Source of the DNA: Eupeodes corollae
Taxonomy: Eukaryota; Arthropoda; Insecta; Diptera; Syrphidae
Assembly (NCBI RefSeq): GCF_945859685.1
Contig: NC_079147.1
Location: 168,809,174 to 168,873,173 of the forward strand
Direction of reading: 5' to 3'
DNA length: 64,000 bases
This document shows positions 1 to 15,000 of this stretch, piece after piece (position 1 is the stretch's first letter; each line of letters begins with the position of its first letter). The notes under the pieces are model-generated. The model saw only the letters and a program-made list of their open reading frames with translations. It was not told the DNA's origin and searched no databases. Made by a program: the position numbers and the translations under genes.

Positions 1-1689
1 AGTTGTCTGGTGAAATGTGTAAGTCTAACTCTAGACTATGTGATACCGAAACCAAGATATTGCTTGCAACTTCAATAATTTCAAAAATGTTTTTTTTTCC
101 TGAGATATTACAATATGAAAACTACGCATAACGCTAAGTTTGCTTTTAGATAATGAAATTAAAAAATGTGACGTTAAATCCCGAAATAGTGGAGTAATTA
201 AGTTCTATATTAAAAACCTTACACCAAATATCAGATGCCAACATAACTTCTTATTGATAATAATCTACATCACAATATCAAATGAAATAAGTAACAAATG
301 AAATAATTATAAACAGGCAAACAAGTTAACATAACTATTACTTCAATTCATCGTTGCCGATATTACACAAAACAAGCATCTATAATGAAATTTCCAGACT
401 ATATACCAAACAATATGGTGGTAAGATATACATACATACAATCATTGTACACAGAATATATTTATAAATATTGCAAAAGTATTTATAACATTTATATTTA
501 GGAAGATACTTATTTTTATTTTATACCTGAAAATAATTATAGTTTGTTTTGTACTGCTCTATTGCACATGGCCAGCTTACTGTGTTTATAGAATGTATCT
601 AAATAACTTACTTAACTATATTAATTAGACTGTGAAAATTGCATCTACGATTATACTTTATACACATAATTATGTTGATGAACAGTAAATATTTCGTAAT
701 AGATGTTTAAACTGAAATGGTTATGTAATGAAACACAACCAAATTCTAACTACCTAGTCTCATACCAGTTGTAAAAATGCTGCCACCTTGAAGTTGTATT
801 TTTTTAACGTGTTGCCTTTGCGTTTTACGGTACCTACTCACGCTAGGGGCCTTTCGTCGAAAAGGCTTGATGAAATTGGACAGTTTAAAGCTTTAATGTC
901 ACATTTTGACATGTCATTTCTTGCACATATACCACTTTTTCAAATAACAAAATTTAATCGCATGTTGCAGTTCTATTTTTCTTGGTTTAGCCGTTATTAT
1001 GTTTCGACACAGGATTTGTTTTTTAACTTTCCATTAGAAATCGTTGTTTTACATTACATTTCTCGACGTATCAAAGTCCAAAGGTATACCTTTTCTTGCC
1101 TCAAGAATTAGCGATATATCGACTTCAAGTATCAAGATTTGCTGAAAGGTCCCTAGAATCTAGAAAAGGTATACCTTTTTGGGGAAAACCTATTCTTGTC
1201 CCCAATATCAAGATTTGCTGAAAGGGCTTTTGAAGTTAATCCGCTTGGTGTTGTTTTTTATAATACCTATTTATAAAAAGATGCTTGGATGCAACCAACA
1301 CTAAGAACTTCCCATCCCGGCTGTCGGTTTGCATTGCTTAGGACTTCAACAAAATGTTCATGACAATATTCTGTGTGAGATAAATAATTTAAAGTCTTTA
1401 CCTTATCTTCATTTATTCACGAGATATCGAGAATCAAACATCTATGAAAAGAATTGGCTGTCGGATTTTTATAAAAAATTTCACTGAATGTCGAACACAT
1501 CATTTCAATAAAATGATGATAAAAATAGCTTTAATTTTTGAAACGATATTTAAGTCAAAAATCAATTTTGATTTTTCTCAAAATTTTACCATATGTCAAA
1601 AACATTATTATTTTATATGAAAGTGTTGCCGAAACCCGAATGTATCGATTCCTTGTCGTTGACAGGAATTAGGACTGTCTTTGGGCACA
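1..1689. other. non-coding, pyd upstream intron
   Basis: AT-rich DNA without a supportable gene. The motif tatcaagatttgctgaaagg recurs at about 1130 and 1205, each near aaaggtatacctttt, so a small unidentified repeat sits at 1080-1225. Nothing else recognised. Confidence 0.5.
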
Positions 1690-2290
1690 TCATGGTGTAT
1701 TATCTACACCTACAACCATTTAAAGTCCAGCTCACACAAGAACTGAAGCCAGCTGACCATTCACAACGTCGCAATGGGTGCTTGAACAACAGTCGGTGGA
1801 CGACAATCTTTCGAAGAAAATTTGTTTCAACGACGGAGCACATTTCTCACTTGGTGGTTATTTTAATAAACAAAATTGACGTATATGCGATTCTGACAAT
1901 CGTCAAGTAATTGAAGAGAGTGTCCAATACTTCTTACTTCTGCTATTGAAGAATACGACTTGGAAAAATGTGGTTTCAACAAGTCGGTGTCACATGCCAC
2001 ACAGCACGCGCAACAATAGACTTATTGAGCGGCGAGTTCGGGACCGGTCAATTGGCAGCCTAGATCGCGTGATTTATCTCCTTTAGACTACTATTTTTTG
2101 TGGGGCTATGAGCTCATGTCTATATCGACAAGCCAACATTGAAGAATTTATTCGTGAGATACCGGCTGAAATATTGTAAAGAGTACGCCAAAATTGGACT
2201 AAGCGGATTTCTATAATCTTCAATAATAATCTTCAAACATTAAATTATATGGAGCGTACTATCGATTTAAATAAAGATTTCATGTTTTTA
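1690..2290 (+). mobile_element. mariner-like transposase remnant
   Basis: Broken frames spell mariner transposase pieces in order: FKVQLTQELKPADHSQRR near 1720, a decayed DEAHF region near 1830-1870, then a tail resembling EIPAEILxRVxQNWTKR near 2160-2210. Frameshifts and stops throughout, and no terminal repeats located. Related to the copies at 26430-28720 and 54600-55200. Confidence 0.6.
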
Positions 2291-2852
2291 TGTGAATGTT
2301 ATGTGTTTTTTTGTAGATTTCCTATAGCTTTTAAAAAATCACCCTTTAATGAATTTCTTATAAAACCAAAGTTCTGTATAAAAATACTAGTATATAATTA
2401 ATTCAACTTTTTGAATATTATTATCGGGCACCAATGGGAAGTCATTAGTGTGGGCCTCTTTTTTAGATTTGTGTACTTTTTGTTAAAGTTTAATTGATGA
2501 CATTGATAGCGCAACGTAAAAACTAATATTCGAATTTTGTATTAAGGGAAAGTTACGAAATAACGTAGGGCTACCTATAAATGCTTACACATTGGATTCA
2601 TTCATACATTTTCCATTCATATTTCTTAACCTATTAAATCTGTTATTCAAAAAACGAGTTATCAAAAGCTTCTATCGTTTCTATAACTTCCGATTGATAT
2701 TAAACTCCTGGCTTTTTGTATAATATATACAACCACACCACAAATATAAATATGTTAATTTTATCTTTAACAATACTTTTACTATTCATTTAAATTTATT
2801 TCTTCATTTATTCACAAAGAGTGTATATTTTTAATCTTTTTATTTTTTATAG

Positions 2853-3022
2853 GGTGACAGAACTACATGGGAGTACCATACAGTTGCAGTGACAAGAGTA
2901 CCCGGATACGGATTCGGTATCGCTGTATCAGGAGGTCGAGATAATCCACATTTTGCTAATGGTGATCCCTCCATAGCTGTGAGTGATGTACTCAAAGGTG
3001 GACCAGCAGAAGATCGATTGCA
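2853..3022 (+). CDS. pyd: pyd exon: first half of PDZ1
   Basis: Begins GDRTTWEYHTVAV and carries the carboxylate-binding loop GFGIAVSGG of PDZ1. It ends in a split glutamine codon (CA|A) completed by the next exon. The acceptor is a T-rich tract plus AG at 2851-2852 and the donor is gtaagt at 3023. The upstream exon is not in the window. Confidence 0.94.
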
Positions 3023-6000
3023 GTAAGTATTTTGTTTATATAATATTAAATACATTTAATACAAGAAGTTAATTGCATATTCTCCTCGATCATCTTCACA
3101 CTATCGTAGCAACATTTTGTACATCGATCTTGGTAATGAAACGAACCACATCAAAGTTTGCTCATGGCAAACTGTCTTTTCTGCATGTCTATTTCTGGGT
3201 GGATAAAGAACACCATGTGATCGTCCCTTAAAAGGCGTATTTTATAATTCAAATTGTCGTCGTTATACAAGTAACTCTCTTTTCCAAGATCATGAAAACA
3301 ACGAATTGGCTTAAGTAATCTCTAGAACTACACATTTTTAAAAAGCGTCATTATTGACTTTAAAGCAATAATCATTCCATTGATAAGCTTCAACAATTTT
3401 AAGCAAGGCAGGAAGGCCTGCTACGCCCATATTCGCACTAACAAAAAGTACGCAAAAAATACTGCTATGTCAAAAAGACATTAAAAATGTGTGGTCGTTC
3501 GCAAAAAGAGCTGTGGTTCGCATTTGTCGCCAATGATACTTCTTTAGTAGGATCTAGTAAGAAATTTTATTTTTTTGCAAGGCAATTCACCGCAAATTTC
3601 AGCCCACAGTTCTTTAGCGCATTATACTGTGACGAAAGTCCTAAAAGATCTTAATAAAGATTAATCCGCTGGTCCGGTATCGCCGCTATTATCCTGAAGT
3701 TGTGTTCTCCCACACTAGCAAAAACACCTGCGTAAGCTTTTCAGTATATCCTATTCTTATGTAATCCTTCAAAGTAGCTGGAAAACACCATTTTTTCAGC
3801 CACTCCCTAAAACTATCAACCTATTGCTCTTTCTATGATCATGCAAACGACGATTCATAATGACCTGCGGTACGGCTTTCTAAGCAAGAGGTTTATCTCA
3901 CCGATAATGTCTGGCATCTTGCTCTTTTATAAAAAAAATGCTTGCTTTCGATATCGAAGAATCTCTCTTTCTTTAGATTAGAACATTTCTTGCAATCCAT
4001 ACAGTGGAAATTGTTCTGGACGGAATAGTCTGAAACCCACAATACAATTGCTGGTATGCCTCAGGGCTCCATTTTGTCTCCGAATTTCTTGCTCAATTTT
4101 ATAAAAGATTTCGTGTCTTATCAAATTAATTGTTTCACTGACGATATTCGTTTCCAAACTCAAACCCCTCCTCTTCATATATGGAACTGAAACGGCAAAA
4201 TATTTTAAGCTAATTAAGTTCCCAGACGTCCATGGCTTGAAAATAAGTCAGCTGGTGCTTCAGAGTTTAAGATGATTGGTGATAATAACAGCATTAACAC
4301 AATAAAGTAACACCAACATCGTTGTACAGTTTCTCAGCTCAGCAAAAATATCCAGCTTCATTCCTCACCTTAAATAACCTGGCAGTAATAATATTCGAGC
4401 TTCTGGAAAGCCCATCAGTTTACCCTTGAATCCAACTTCCTCTGTACTATTACAGAGAATCGTTCCTTAGCCGTACTACGAGAATGTTAAGGCTTTATTT
4501 TTCCCTGTCACCTCCTTTCCAACAGCTCCTTTTTTCCTAATGTATAATAGTATTATTTGTTTTTTATACAATTTTCTATCGATGTAGGCATTTGGGCAGT
4601 CACTTACCCTCTTAAAGAATCACTCAATTTCGGAAATTCTGTAAAGCATAAGTTTTTTTCGAACTGTATTCAAACTTAAAATTGCTAAAGTGTTCGCAAA
4701 ATATGTTTAAACATTTTTCTACTTAAAACACCCTATAAAACAAATCAAATTATACACATGATTAATCCAACATGTATTTCTAACCTTGAATGACCTTGCA
4801 GTAGTACGAAGTTAGAATTTAACCAGTTTCAAAACTGAGTCACTCAAGTATGTGTTACACTTTCTTTCCTTTTCTGTTTTGTGTGTACGCTCTACCGTTT
4901 ACGGTTTGTTTACGATCTTTTTCTTATATTCTATAAGATTCTGGCTAAATGCCCGATAACTACTTACATATCTACTAAAGTTACGGCGTTAAAACGAAAT
5001 TCCCATGAGCAGTTGGGTACCTAGAGTAACAGTCTAGAAATACTTTTAAACGTAAGCAGAGAGGTATGGAAGTTTTTCTTTTTTAATTTCATACTAGCCC
5101 ACATAGTATATCCAAATGGGATCACCTATAACAACACTGCCATTACCAGATAGCTTGGAACAGTTCCGTCTTTTATTGTTAGCTTCTATTCTATATCAAC
5201 ATTGTTTCTAGTGTTTATCTTTGTTCTGCTTGAATTTACAATTAAAAAGTTTAGAACTTGTAATTTAATGTATGTTCTAAGAAATCTATAAATAGATATT
5301 AACTTAGCTTGAATTGGTTTTCTTAAGATTCTTTTCTTGGTCTTTCGTTTTATGCTTTCGCATAAGTCTGTCATTTCATGCCATAAGGAAAGGTTCAATC
5401 CCTGCCTAAGTCATTTTTTAAAGTTTTTTTCTTTCACAATTACTGCTTTTTGCGATAAATCCTTCAAGATTAATACTCATGAAAATTATCCGTTAGGATT
5501 CAGCATTAATACTGTAGCTCCCCTCTATCCTTGACATCTCCCAATGGTTGAGGCGTTGAGAGTTATGGGTTACTGAATTGAACTACAATTTATTTAAGTT
5601 TATATCTTAGTTGAACTTAGTTTAACTTTAACCTAAACAGTCTTAAATTTTGTGGCCTCAAAATACTTTTTGATTATAAAAAAATTTGCTTATTCATTAC
5701 TTTTCTTAAACAAGGACATCACTTTACAGCGCTCTTCATTTACTTCGATTATAAATTCCATTACATTATCAAAATAATCTTTTCTTATTTATTTTTTCAG
5801 AGTTAATGACCGTATCATCTCAGTCAATGGTGTAAGTTTGGAAAACGTCGAATACGCCACCGCTGTTCAAGTACTGCGCGATAGTGGAAACACTGTTACA
5901 CTTGTAGTTAAACGCAGAGTTCCCATCAGCAGCACAACAGCCCATCAACACTCGCACAGTATGAGCTCAGTAGGTTTGGTACAGCAACCCTTAACAGCCC

Positions 6001-9000
6001 CCGGGATTAATACTGCGACTGCTTCACCAATTCTAAATGCACCCGGCCCTGGACAGCCCATTAAGGTCACTCTTACCAAATCAAACAAAAAAGATGACTA
6101 TGGAGTAGTCCTTGGTTGTCGACTTTTTATAAAGGTATGAACATAAAGAAATTTGTTTTCGTTTTGATTAAATTTTTTATTATTGTTTATTCTTAGGAAA
6201 TTTCTACAAAAGCGCGTGATCAACTTGCGGCTAATGGTTACGTCTTGCAAGAAGGCGATATAATTAGTAGAATACACAATACAAATTGTGGTGACACAAT
6301 GAGCCTCAAAGAAGCCAAAAAGATTATCGATGGGTGCAAAGAACGTCTAAATTTGGTTGTGCTTCGAGATATTACAAATCAAGGAGTGACAACAAATGTG
6401 AATAGCAATCATTTAAATAATTCGACAGCTCAATCTTCGGTGTATTCACACACGCAGCAGGTTTCCAATTGCAGTAATAATTTAGATGACCCGTATTTGG
6501 GTGGGGGAGCTAGTTATTCCTCACAGAACCTTTATGTCCAGCCTCCGACACGCTCATCAAACGGTCCAATTGGATTGGTTGATGAAAAGAGTAATTTAAC
6601 ACCACGAGGTCGCTCACGAGGTCCCTTAATGGATGTCTCCCTGTCCCAATTAGATCGACCAAGCACTCCATCAAACGGAAATAGCTCTCGAGCTAGATCG
6701 GATGAGCCCCCAAGGCCTCCGCCACCGCGAGGTAGTGGAGCTGGTGAAGATTTCTACAGCTCCCGAAGGCAGTTGTATGAGGAAGACCCCCTTCAGAGGT
6801 CCCGACAATCAGCTGAACCCAGATTTATTTCCTTTCAAAAAGAAGGAAGTGTTGGAATTCGATTAACTGGAGGAAATGAAGCTGGAATTTTCGTGACAGC
6901 GGTTCAGCCAGGTAGTCCCGCTTCACTGCAAGGTCTTACACCTGGTGATAAGATTCTTAAAGTGAATGATATGGATATGCATGGTGTAACTAGAGAAGAA
7001 GCAGTTCTCTTTCTTCTCAGTCTCCAAGATAGAATCGATCTAATTGTGCAGTATTGCAAAGAAGAATATGAAGAAGTAGTTGCAAATCAGCGCGGTGATT
7101 CTTTCCACATAAAAACTCATTTCCATTGCGATAATCCGTCCAAAGGAGAGATGGCTTTTAAGGCTGGTGATGTCTTTCGAGTAATTGATACACTTCACAA
7201 TGGAGTAGTTGGTTCGTGGCAAGTACTCAGGATTGGGCGTGGCCATCAGGAAATGCAGCGTGGAGTGATTCCTAATAAATCACGTGCTGAAGAACTAGCC
7301 ACTGCACAATTTAATGCAACAAAGAAGGAAATGAATGCCTCCGAATCCAGAGGAAACTTCTTTAGGCGCAGGAGGTATGCACTACAAATATTTTTTTTTT
7401 TTTTTGAAATTTCATAATCGTATTTGGCGTTTTTAGGTCAACACATCGACGCTCCAAGAGTCTCTCCCGTGAAAATTGGGATGATGTTGTCTTCTCTGAC
7501 TCCATCTCTAAGTTCCCAGCCTACGAACGAGTAGTTCTGCGCCATCCGGGCTTTGTTCGTCCTGTTGTTCTTTTTGGACCCGTTTCGGATATATCCCGTG
7601 AAAAGCTGACCAAAGATTTTCCAGATAAATTTACTGCTCCATTGCAAGATGACGACAAGACAAACTCTAAATGTCGCATAGTTAGACTATCAAACATTCG
7701 TGACATAATGGATCGTGGAAAACATGCCTTACTTGACATTACACCAAATGCAGTAGATCGTCTTAATTATGCTCAGTTTTATCCTATAGTAATTTTCCTT
7801 AAAACAGACAGTAAGCATGTCATCAAACAATTACGTCATGGTATTCCAAAGTCTGCACATAAAAGTTCTAAGAAACTCTTAGAACAATGTCAAAAGCTAG
7901 AACGTGTTTGGTCACATGTCTTTAGCACTCAAATTGTACTCAATGATACTGAATCATGGTACCGAAAGTTGCGTGAAGCAATCGATTTACAACAAAGCGG
8001 TGCTGTTTGGATGTCAGAGACCAAGGTAAGAGATAAATTGATACGTACGGAATTTCGGATTTTTTAATGTTCGGCTGCACTGTAAAATTTTATATTAATT
8101 GCATTATTATGTTTTTTTTTTTAATTGAAATGAATGTCTTTAATAGAACAACGGTGGAGGATTAAAAATCTATATATAATTTGTTCCGTAAAAATGCATT
8201 TTGTGGCTGAAACTCTGCATTGTTTCTTTGTAGTTTCGCTGAAGTTAATAAACAACTTCAAAATGTTTGATTGAAAAGAAAGTACTTTGTTAGTGCTCAA
8301 TCATTTTTCCAAGCAATGATAAAGCAAATCGGTTATACAAAACAAATTACTTAAAATTTGTGACTATAATCTGAGGTACAATGGAATTTATCAGTAGTAT
8401 ACTCTTAAAGTGTATATTTTTATGAACCACTAATTAAAAAGCTATGTATTACTTTTGAAATAAAGATTTGTAATTATACTTGGTAGCAGAATTGATTTCA
8501 GGTTAGCAACACTTGTTATTTCTACCAGCAAATCCACTGATTGACAAACATCGTGGACAAATCGTTTTCAGACTCGTTAATTCTCATCAATAATAAGTTT
8601 ATTTAATTTATTTTCTTTAAAAATTCTAAGAACCGAAGATCTAATTTACGATCTCTAAAGTTAGTGTTTTAAATCGTGATAAAGAAAGAATTGACTGCTT
8701 GGTTCATAATTTAACTTTTACAATCAAACATTTTAAAATTACAAATTTAGAAATACAATTATTCTCTGTTAACTTATTTTTACTTCCTTATTCTATACTA
8801 ATGATCATTATCCTAAAGGTGATGGATAACAAATAATTTTTCTTTTTTATATTTCTTTTATTTTATTCGTATATTTCACTCGCACATACAAAAATTAGCT
8901 CCCAGAATCCCCTACTGAAATGATATTCCCTCCATATATAGCACCCCCTTGTAATCTTCCCTGCTGCCGCCCAACTTCGGTGCCCAGTTATTCTGCTCGC

Positions 9001-12000
9001 CGAACGTCCTTTTCCCTTTCCCCCACACGACCTTTAACCCCACCACGTCCATCACCTCCTTCAATTCATATGCAACTTCAATCGACGAACTTCCACCCAC
9101 TCACACCACCTGCGTCCATGCCCACTTCGTCAATACAACAACAACAAATACAAATACAGCCGTATCCAACAGTTTTGTCTGTAATTAAACCTGCCTCCTC
9201 GATGCCTGGAGGGCTAGCCCAACCTCAGCCGCAGATGCGAGTAACTGACAATCGTCACAATCAGTCTTACGGTAAACGTGATACTTCTTCATTGTCGAAT
9301 CTGGCTACAGGAACACCGCGAACGGATCGTACAGAACGCCGCACCACTCCTTATTATTACAACGAACTTTATAATTCATCCTCTATATTCGATTCAAACT
9401 TAAATCTTCGCTATGCAACCGACGATGAAATGAATTTGAATAACAATAATGTAACAAGCAGAATAGTCAAAGATAAATCTGTAGATGAGATTGTTGGAAC
9501 CCCGTCTAGTGCATCGAGGACGCATCGTCGCAGCAACAGTCGATACGAATCGAGTTCAAGTGGTAGTGGAGGCACAGGTAGTGTTTGCGGAAGTGCTGGA
9601 ACTCAACGTGACCAACCCAATGGTGGTGATACATTTGAGAAAGGGGGAGTTCCAATTCCAGCTGCGCGGAGTATCGTCGTAAATGGAAATGCATGAAAAT
9701 TGCGGGAGTGTTTTGTCCATGATAACTGACTGTTGCGTATGTCCCAAATTATGTCCGTTGCAGCCTACGGTGTTGAGTAGAATGATACGGATATAATAAA
9801 TTGGTTCCATTAAAAATACTCTAGCAATAATATAGTATTATAAAATTACTTACGTATGTAGATTTGTTGTCGTATATTAGCTTTATTTGTTTTTATGTAA
9901 TTGTTGCATGATCATTCATAAAATTTAAACCTGTTAATAGCTGATATTGCAGTAAAAATTAAATTTATATTAATCGCTTACAAATATGTATGTGATAAGT
10001 AAGCTTATCTTGCTTTATGTGCTGTTGAACTGACACGCTTAGACCATAATTGGTTTATAAGCTGAGTGAAATAAGGCTGCCTGTCGGTATGAAACAACTC
10101 CTTAATTCTAAATAAATTCAAGTGGAAGTTTTTTTTTTTAAATGAAGTGTACTTAAATAATATTTGGGTTTGTTTAACAATTTTCATGCCTTGTTCCACT
10201 TGCATTTATGTAAAATTTCAAGTTTATTTTCCGACTAAATATTTACCCACGGAATTATATGTTTTAATTTGTATTCTTCTTCTAAAAACGGGCAATTTGA
10301 GTTCAAATCTACATGATTCCAGGGTCTCTTCGAAGTTTTAGCCTTTTAAAACTTTGAACGATGGCACCTCAAAGGAAATGTTTATACGAAAAATGATCAA
10401 TATCAGCATCAGCTATTAATAATCTTACCTACATTTTTTGTAAATAACCATATTCATAAACTCACATATCATTCAAAAATACATTTAACTACCAGAAATA
10501 TAATGCTAACTAAATGTTTTCCTTGTGTTTTGTTTCTTTTTACATAAAACTCCAAACAAATATTAATATTTTTCATCATTTGGTCATTTCCTTGCTTATC
10601 CTGATATCCAATTTTTTTTTTTAAAATTGCCAAAAACAAAATAAAATACCCAAAATACGATAAATCATCCTGCGATTCATTTTTGGAAACACTTTGATTG
10701 TCTTGTGTTTTTTTTTCAATTTTCCTTAATTTTTTGCGCTCTTAATTTTGAACCGCTTTTTTTTAAATCGATTTTCTTAAATATCCTTAAAAAAACCTTA
10801 AGCCTGTTGAATCCCTATCCGATGATTTCCTATTCCCAATGACCACATCCCGTCTATCGTATGCATCAAGTCCTGAATCCGATTTGGAATTAAGTCCTGG
10901 ACCATCGACATCATTATCACTTGGCAATTTACCGCAATTGGTTAAATCCAGCTCAGATCCATCGATTGCAACTAATCAGGATAACTTGGATAGGGATAGA
11001 GACATTATTGGTGAAGGATTACCGCCTCCATATACGGTAAGAGGACACATTACATTTTAAACATTTATAAATAAAATCATAAAGCTTTCTTGACTATGCA
11101 AAATAAATAAAGGAAACAAAGGCAATATCCCAAATCATACCATTTATAAAAAATAAATCGTAATATTTTGATACATTTTTCTTTAGAATCCATATGAACA
11201 GTCGAATCCCCCACAAAATCGTCGCCAAACTATGGACACTAGTCTTACGAGTAAATATAATTATCCTGTCGGACCGAGTCAATCGATGAATCCCGATTCT
11301 AATAGTCCTCCATCAAATACACGACCACAATCGCTGTATGGCATCAACGCTCCAGATCTACCGCCACGTGTCGATCGGCATGTCAAACCTTCGGACGTAA
11401 TTGCAAATACACCGCCGTCCCGCACAAGCAGTTCTGGTGGAACAATTGCTCGATCTGCTCAGGAACGTCTCTTTGGAAAACCTACTGTAACCGATGATGT
11501 CCAAGCTGAATATGTTTCAAGATCAACAACCAACGATTCAGTGGACCGCACTCAACAAAGTTCTCTGGATCGACAGCAAAGATTGAATTCTGTAGTAGCA
11601 AGTCCACTTAAGCCCACTCAACAAAATGGTTCGGCTTATGATAGTGTTTCTAGTTATGATTCATACAATACAACACAATTGGCTAGCATTCAAAACGTAA
11701 GGCTGGGACCGAACGCACCAGATGATCTAAAGTCAGTACCGAATGCAAAGTATGTGTTTGTCGTTAGCAAACTTATAGTTGATCAATACATTTATGTCTA
11801 ATTATTGAATATTTTTTATAATTGTTTTCAAATTTTAGTGTTGGACGTCCAGGTGGCATGAATTCTAATGTTCCAGAATTTAGGAGTGCACATGATCATC
11901 ATACAAGGAACTTTATAGGAGCAAATGATCTCAATCGACAAAGCAGCCCTGGAAGACCTCAGTATCATGACCTTACTTCGGCGCGCAATATAGGTAAGCT

Positions 12001-15000
12001 CACAATATAGATAAACAAAATATATTTGAAAATATATTATTAAGGAAAACCATTGTTGAATTGAAAACGACAAAATTTAGTTTGGAAGTTTCTAATGTTT
12101 GAATACAAAAAATTGGTGGCACAACAGTCCATTGAGAACTAGTGCCTAGTGACTTACAACTCTGAACCATTCCTGTGTACAAGTAATGTTTCCAGGTAAA
12201 GTAGGAACCTACAGTTTTAAGCCGATTCCGAACGAATTTAAATGACAAGAACTACTCTTGAATTGCATTTTTCAATTCCTCGCAAGAGGCAGTGCCCTAA
12301 AAAAAAAAAAAAAAATGACACAGGCACGGGTACTACTGTTGGCCTAATGAAAAGAATTCGCTAACGAAATTATTCAAAACTAGTTTTACTCAAAAAAATC
12401 GTTTCAGTCTTTTATTTTAAATACAAATTATTTAGCTCTGACTTATCTCGTGAACACAAATCTAAGTCTTTGAGAAAAATCCGTAATTATGAATGTAAAT
12501 CGAAGTTTTATCTGTTTTAATATTTTAATTTTTTAATTTTAATTAAAAACAATATTTTTACTATTAAGTTATAAATAAAAAATCCCATGTTTAATTAATC
12601 TGGGATTTATATATGTACATAGGTAAATATTATACATTTGAAAGCGGGTATTAGGCTGGAAAAGGTAGGACTTAATGTTCAAATATTTAATCCATGAAAT
12701 TTTATGATTATAATCTTAGGACGTAAAGTTTAAGCTTTTTGTCTAGACATAGTAGGATGGGAGTGGATGAATGTGCAATTTGATAACACTAAAACATTTA
12801 TTTTGATAGATGCATACATATGTATATTGTCATTATTTTGCTTTAATTTTTAAATCTGATCCTAATTAAGTGAAAATTAAAACGGAAGACAAAACTTACT
12901 TCCATTTCTTACTCTCACCTATCCGCGATGATTTCCGGGTACATAATACCGCAACTGACCGATATCGCCGCTGGTGAGACGTTCTAATATAGCTAATAGG
13001 CAGATAGCACATCTCGATATTGGAAATCTCCCGCTCAACTGTCAACCAGATTCACCACATCGACACACGACACATCTCCACTATAAAAGATTTCCGAACA
13101 TTCCGTTGAACGTACTACTATAGCGTTTTATGTGTCGCATTATCAAAAGCGATTACTTGATAAGGAGTATGCACCTACGGTCTGAAGAAATCTCCTGAAT
13201 ATCGCTTCAATGAACTTTAATTCGATAGCCACCATCTCTTCAACTATTTCAAGAAAGCGTAATGATTGCTTCTATGTAGAGAAGTATTTTACAGAACAAA
13301 GTATAGTTTTGTCATCCCTGTCAAACTTGTCTGTTTCAGCAGAATGAAAATAGCACGCTGTTCTATTCAAGGGCTTAGACAAGGTGTCATTTGACTTTAC
13401 TCTGGAAAGAATTGTGCAAAAATCAATCGCTAATACTAGAAGCACAATCTTCCACAAGTCGTATTGCTCGAATACGCCATGATATCGACATAATTGTAAG
13501 GCAAGACCAAATTTATGCCGCCATCCACAAAAAAGGACACTGAACGACGACGTCCTAGACAAAACGTCACCAACAATAGTTATAAATTTGAGGTAGTTGA
13601 AGACTTTTTTTACTTAGGCACCGCTAAAAGATCAAGTAACGACACCAGCGCTGAAATCGTTTAGTTTCATAAGGCAATTCAGTAGTAAAGTCCTCTCTCG
13701 AGCAAATAATGCCACACTAACGACGCCATGTTGATGGTTAAAGGAAATGATGTTCTTGCACTACTATGACTTGAACATTGAGTCCGTCGACTCTAATCAT
13801 GAAATGTAATTAATTAACTATTTCAGGGTTTCAGTTCTATTCCCCTATTGATACCGAACCACACGAAAGATGTTTTCGGATATATTATAAATACAAAAAA
13901 CTAAGGTAACGCAACAGTTCGTTTGTGCCTACTGATTTCCATCACTCAACCATTCCTGTGTAGTAATGTTGTCAGGAATGGAGGGGACGGTTTTAAGCCG
14001 AATCCGAACGCCACTTTTCATGACAAGAATTACTCTTAAAGAACTTTTTTAATTTCTCGCAAGAGGCAGTACCCGTGAAAAAAAAACTTTAGATGACATA
14101 GCTAGGGATCGAACCCTAGCATGACAGTCTAACGCACATTTTTTAATTCATTTTTATTCATTAATTCTTAAAACTATCTTAAAGCTAGACAAACATTCAT
14201 AAAACAAGCATAATTAACCATAACTTCACTTACTTACTGGTCCCATACGGACACACTGAGTTAAACTATACCACTTAATACATACTAATGCCTTTCGGCC
14301 CTAAGATAGTCAAACGCACTAACCATCATGCCACAGGCACTCATTTTTGGATATATTACGCAAACGAAAAGCCATTTATTGATTATGAGATATAAGATTT
14401 GTGTTTTATTTTTCAAAATAAGATCTTAACATATTTTTGTTCTTTCTATTCAGATCCGCGAAATGCAGCGTTAAACACACCTGCAAGGCCGTCCAATCTG
14501 GGTCTCGAAAATAGTCCGCGAAAGCAAGTTCTCGAAACAAAAACTGATTATGGCAAATACAGGTAAGTCAAAAGGTTTTAATTTATAACGCAAGAACAAT
14601 CCCTTGACGCTTTTTAAAATAAAAATAAATTTGAAACTTAAATAAAACTAACAAAACAATAAACTTGAGAAATAAACGTATTTCTTTTTGTTTTCTTTTC
14701 CTTTTTTATAAACTAACATTGCATGCATAATTTTTCCTGCCAAAAATCATAATGTTTGTACACTTCACATTATTTTTTTGTTTAATTTGCAACTTGTAAA
14801 ACAAGTAGGCATCATATTCACTTGCAAGGTTTAAAATTTCGCTATCAATCGCATCAAGATTTAAAGTTTATGCCGCCAGTTTGTTCTGAAATACACACAG
14901 GAGTTTCTTATATGAAACCAATTTTCCACACCATTTCGCGATATGATACACTTGTTTAAGTCATCCTCTTTTTAACACATAATTGTCGTAAGGAGATTTT

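Noticed and set aside
7375..7417. Read-through of the SH3 exon to a stop at 7417 as a separate pyd isoform
   Set aside because: The extension is poly-Phe from an intronic T run, and consensus donor and acceptor sites give the conserved in-phase join to the GUK exon.
14809..14828. A 20-nt micro-exon ending at the internal CAAG|gttta
   Set aside because: It would leave phase 1, which does not fit the next pyd exon (needs phase 2).
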